Assembly (NCBI GenBank): GCA_963966315.1
Contig: CAWZYX010000153.1
Coordinates: 1 to 6,038, forward strand
Length of the DNA: 6,038 nucleotides
From: Winogradskyella_A sp963966315
GTDB taxonomy: Bacteria > Bacteroidota > Bacteroidia > Flavobacteriales > Flavobacteriaceae
Direction of reading: 5' to 3'
Notes under the pieces: generated by a model
Database searches by the model: none
What the model was told of the DNA's origin: nothing
Seen by the model: only the letters and a program-made list of their open reading frames with translations
Shown: positions 5,904-6,038 of the stretch, piece after piece
Position numbering within the stretch: position 1 is the first letter of the stretch
How the letters are laid out: the number at the start of each line of letters is the position of its first letter
Made by a program: the position numbers and the translations under genes

Positions 5904-5930
5904 CCCCAAACTTTTGTTGGGGAGTTTTTT
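5904..5930 (+). terminator. Plus-strand terminator-like hairpin without an obvious gene
   Basis: CCCC-A-AAC (5904-5911, one bulged A) pairs with GTTGGGG (5916-5922) around a TTTT loop. After AG it is followed by six T residues (5925-5930), the layout of an intrinsic terminator for rightward transcription. No plus-strand gene lies to its left, because the sequence there is the divergent promoter region of the exported-protein unit. It might end an unrecognised small RNA or antisense transcript, or be a degenerate remnant. Confidence 0.4.
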
Positions 5931-6038
5931 AATAACTATCATATCCAGGTTCTTCCCGCCTTAGATATGTAAAACGACAAATAAATATCGCCCTTCCTCC
6001 TTTAAATATCCCCCGGAGGGAAGAATTAATGTTGATTT

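Larger units (their letters stand above)
5755..6038. other. Upstream intergenic region and right edge, no confident gene
   Basis: Besides the promoter next to 5754, this 284-base stretch holds an AT-rich tract (5815-5840), a C8 run within a plus-strand terminator-like hairpin (5900-5930), the inverted repeat CATATC/GATATG (5940-5945 and 5964-5969) and a GC-rich stem with arms CTTCCTCC and GGAGGGAAG (5993-6023). No tRNA is visible. On the minus strand the frame from 6038 is open for 25 codons to a TAA at 5961, and the same frame has a 25-codon ATG-started ORF (5865-5942). Neither is long or recognisable enough to call. An ATG at 6029 on the plus strand could begin a gene to the right but cannot be assessed. 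Confidence 0.6.

Noticed and set aside
5865..6038. Minus-strand open frame from the right edge to TAA at 5961, continuing in the same frame as a 25-codon ORF to TAA at 5865, which could be the decayed end of a gene.
   Set aside because: The pieces are very short, interrupted by a stop, overlap hairpins and the C8 run, and match no family I can name with confidence. Sequence to the right of the window would be needed.

Overview
The window looks like a chromosomal piece of a marine-type Flavobacteriia (phylum Bacteroidota). Three things point there. The L13, S9 and S2 ribosomal proteins read like flavobacterial ones. The start codons have A/T-rich upstream sequence and no Shine-Dalgarno motif. 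Two promoters fit the Bacteroidota pattern (TTG or TTTG, 19-base spacer, TAnnTT(TG)). All convincing genes are on the minus strand, so the window is read from right to left.

Left third (1-1880): a ribosomal-protein unit in the order rplM (L13), rpsI (S9), rpsB (S2, cut by the left edge). A near-consensus promoter lies upstream of rplM and the predicted mRNA begins with a small UUCG-capped hairpin. rplM and rpsI overlap by one base (TAATG). The 213-base rpsI-rpsB gap holds a strong 13-bp hairpin and a second 8-bp hairpin whose arms can pair with each other in an alternative way, so it may be a terminator, an attenuator or an S2-responsive leader.

Middle and right (1942-5811): a four-gene unit of predicted exported proteins. 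In transcription order these are a small helical periplasmic protein of unknown function (5281-5754), a FadL/OmpP1-like outer-membrane barrel (3847-5259), a DUF2092-type periplasmic protein (3061-3789) and a low-complexity protein with a Tyr-rich segment, a hydrophobic segment and a C-terminal repeat domain resembling DUF6515 (1990-3051). The unit has a promoter at its head (5781-5811), a strong intrinsic terminator at its end (1942-1968) and a weaker terminator-like hairpin after the barrel gene. Each protein starts with a signal peptide, so they probably act together at the cell envelope. Handling of lipids or other hydrophobic molecules is a plausible but unproven theme.

Right edge (5812-6038): no confident gene. 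It contains a C8 run within a hairpin followed by a T-tract on the plus strand, and another GC-rich hairpin. No CRISPR array, tRNA, rRNA, insertion sequence or obvious defence system is visible. The most interesting material is the uncharacterised exported four-gene module and the RNA structures around the ribosomal genes.
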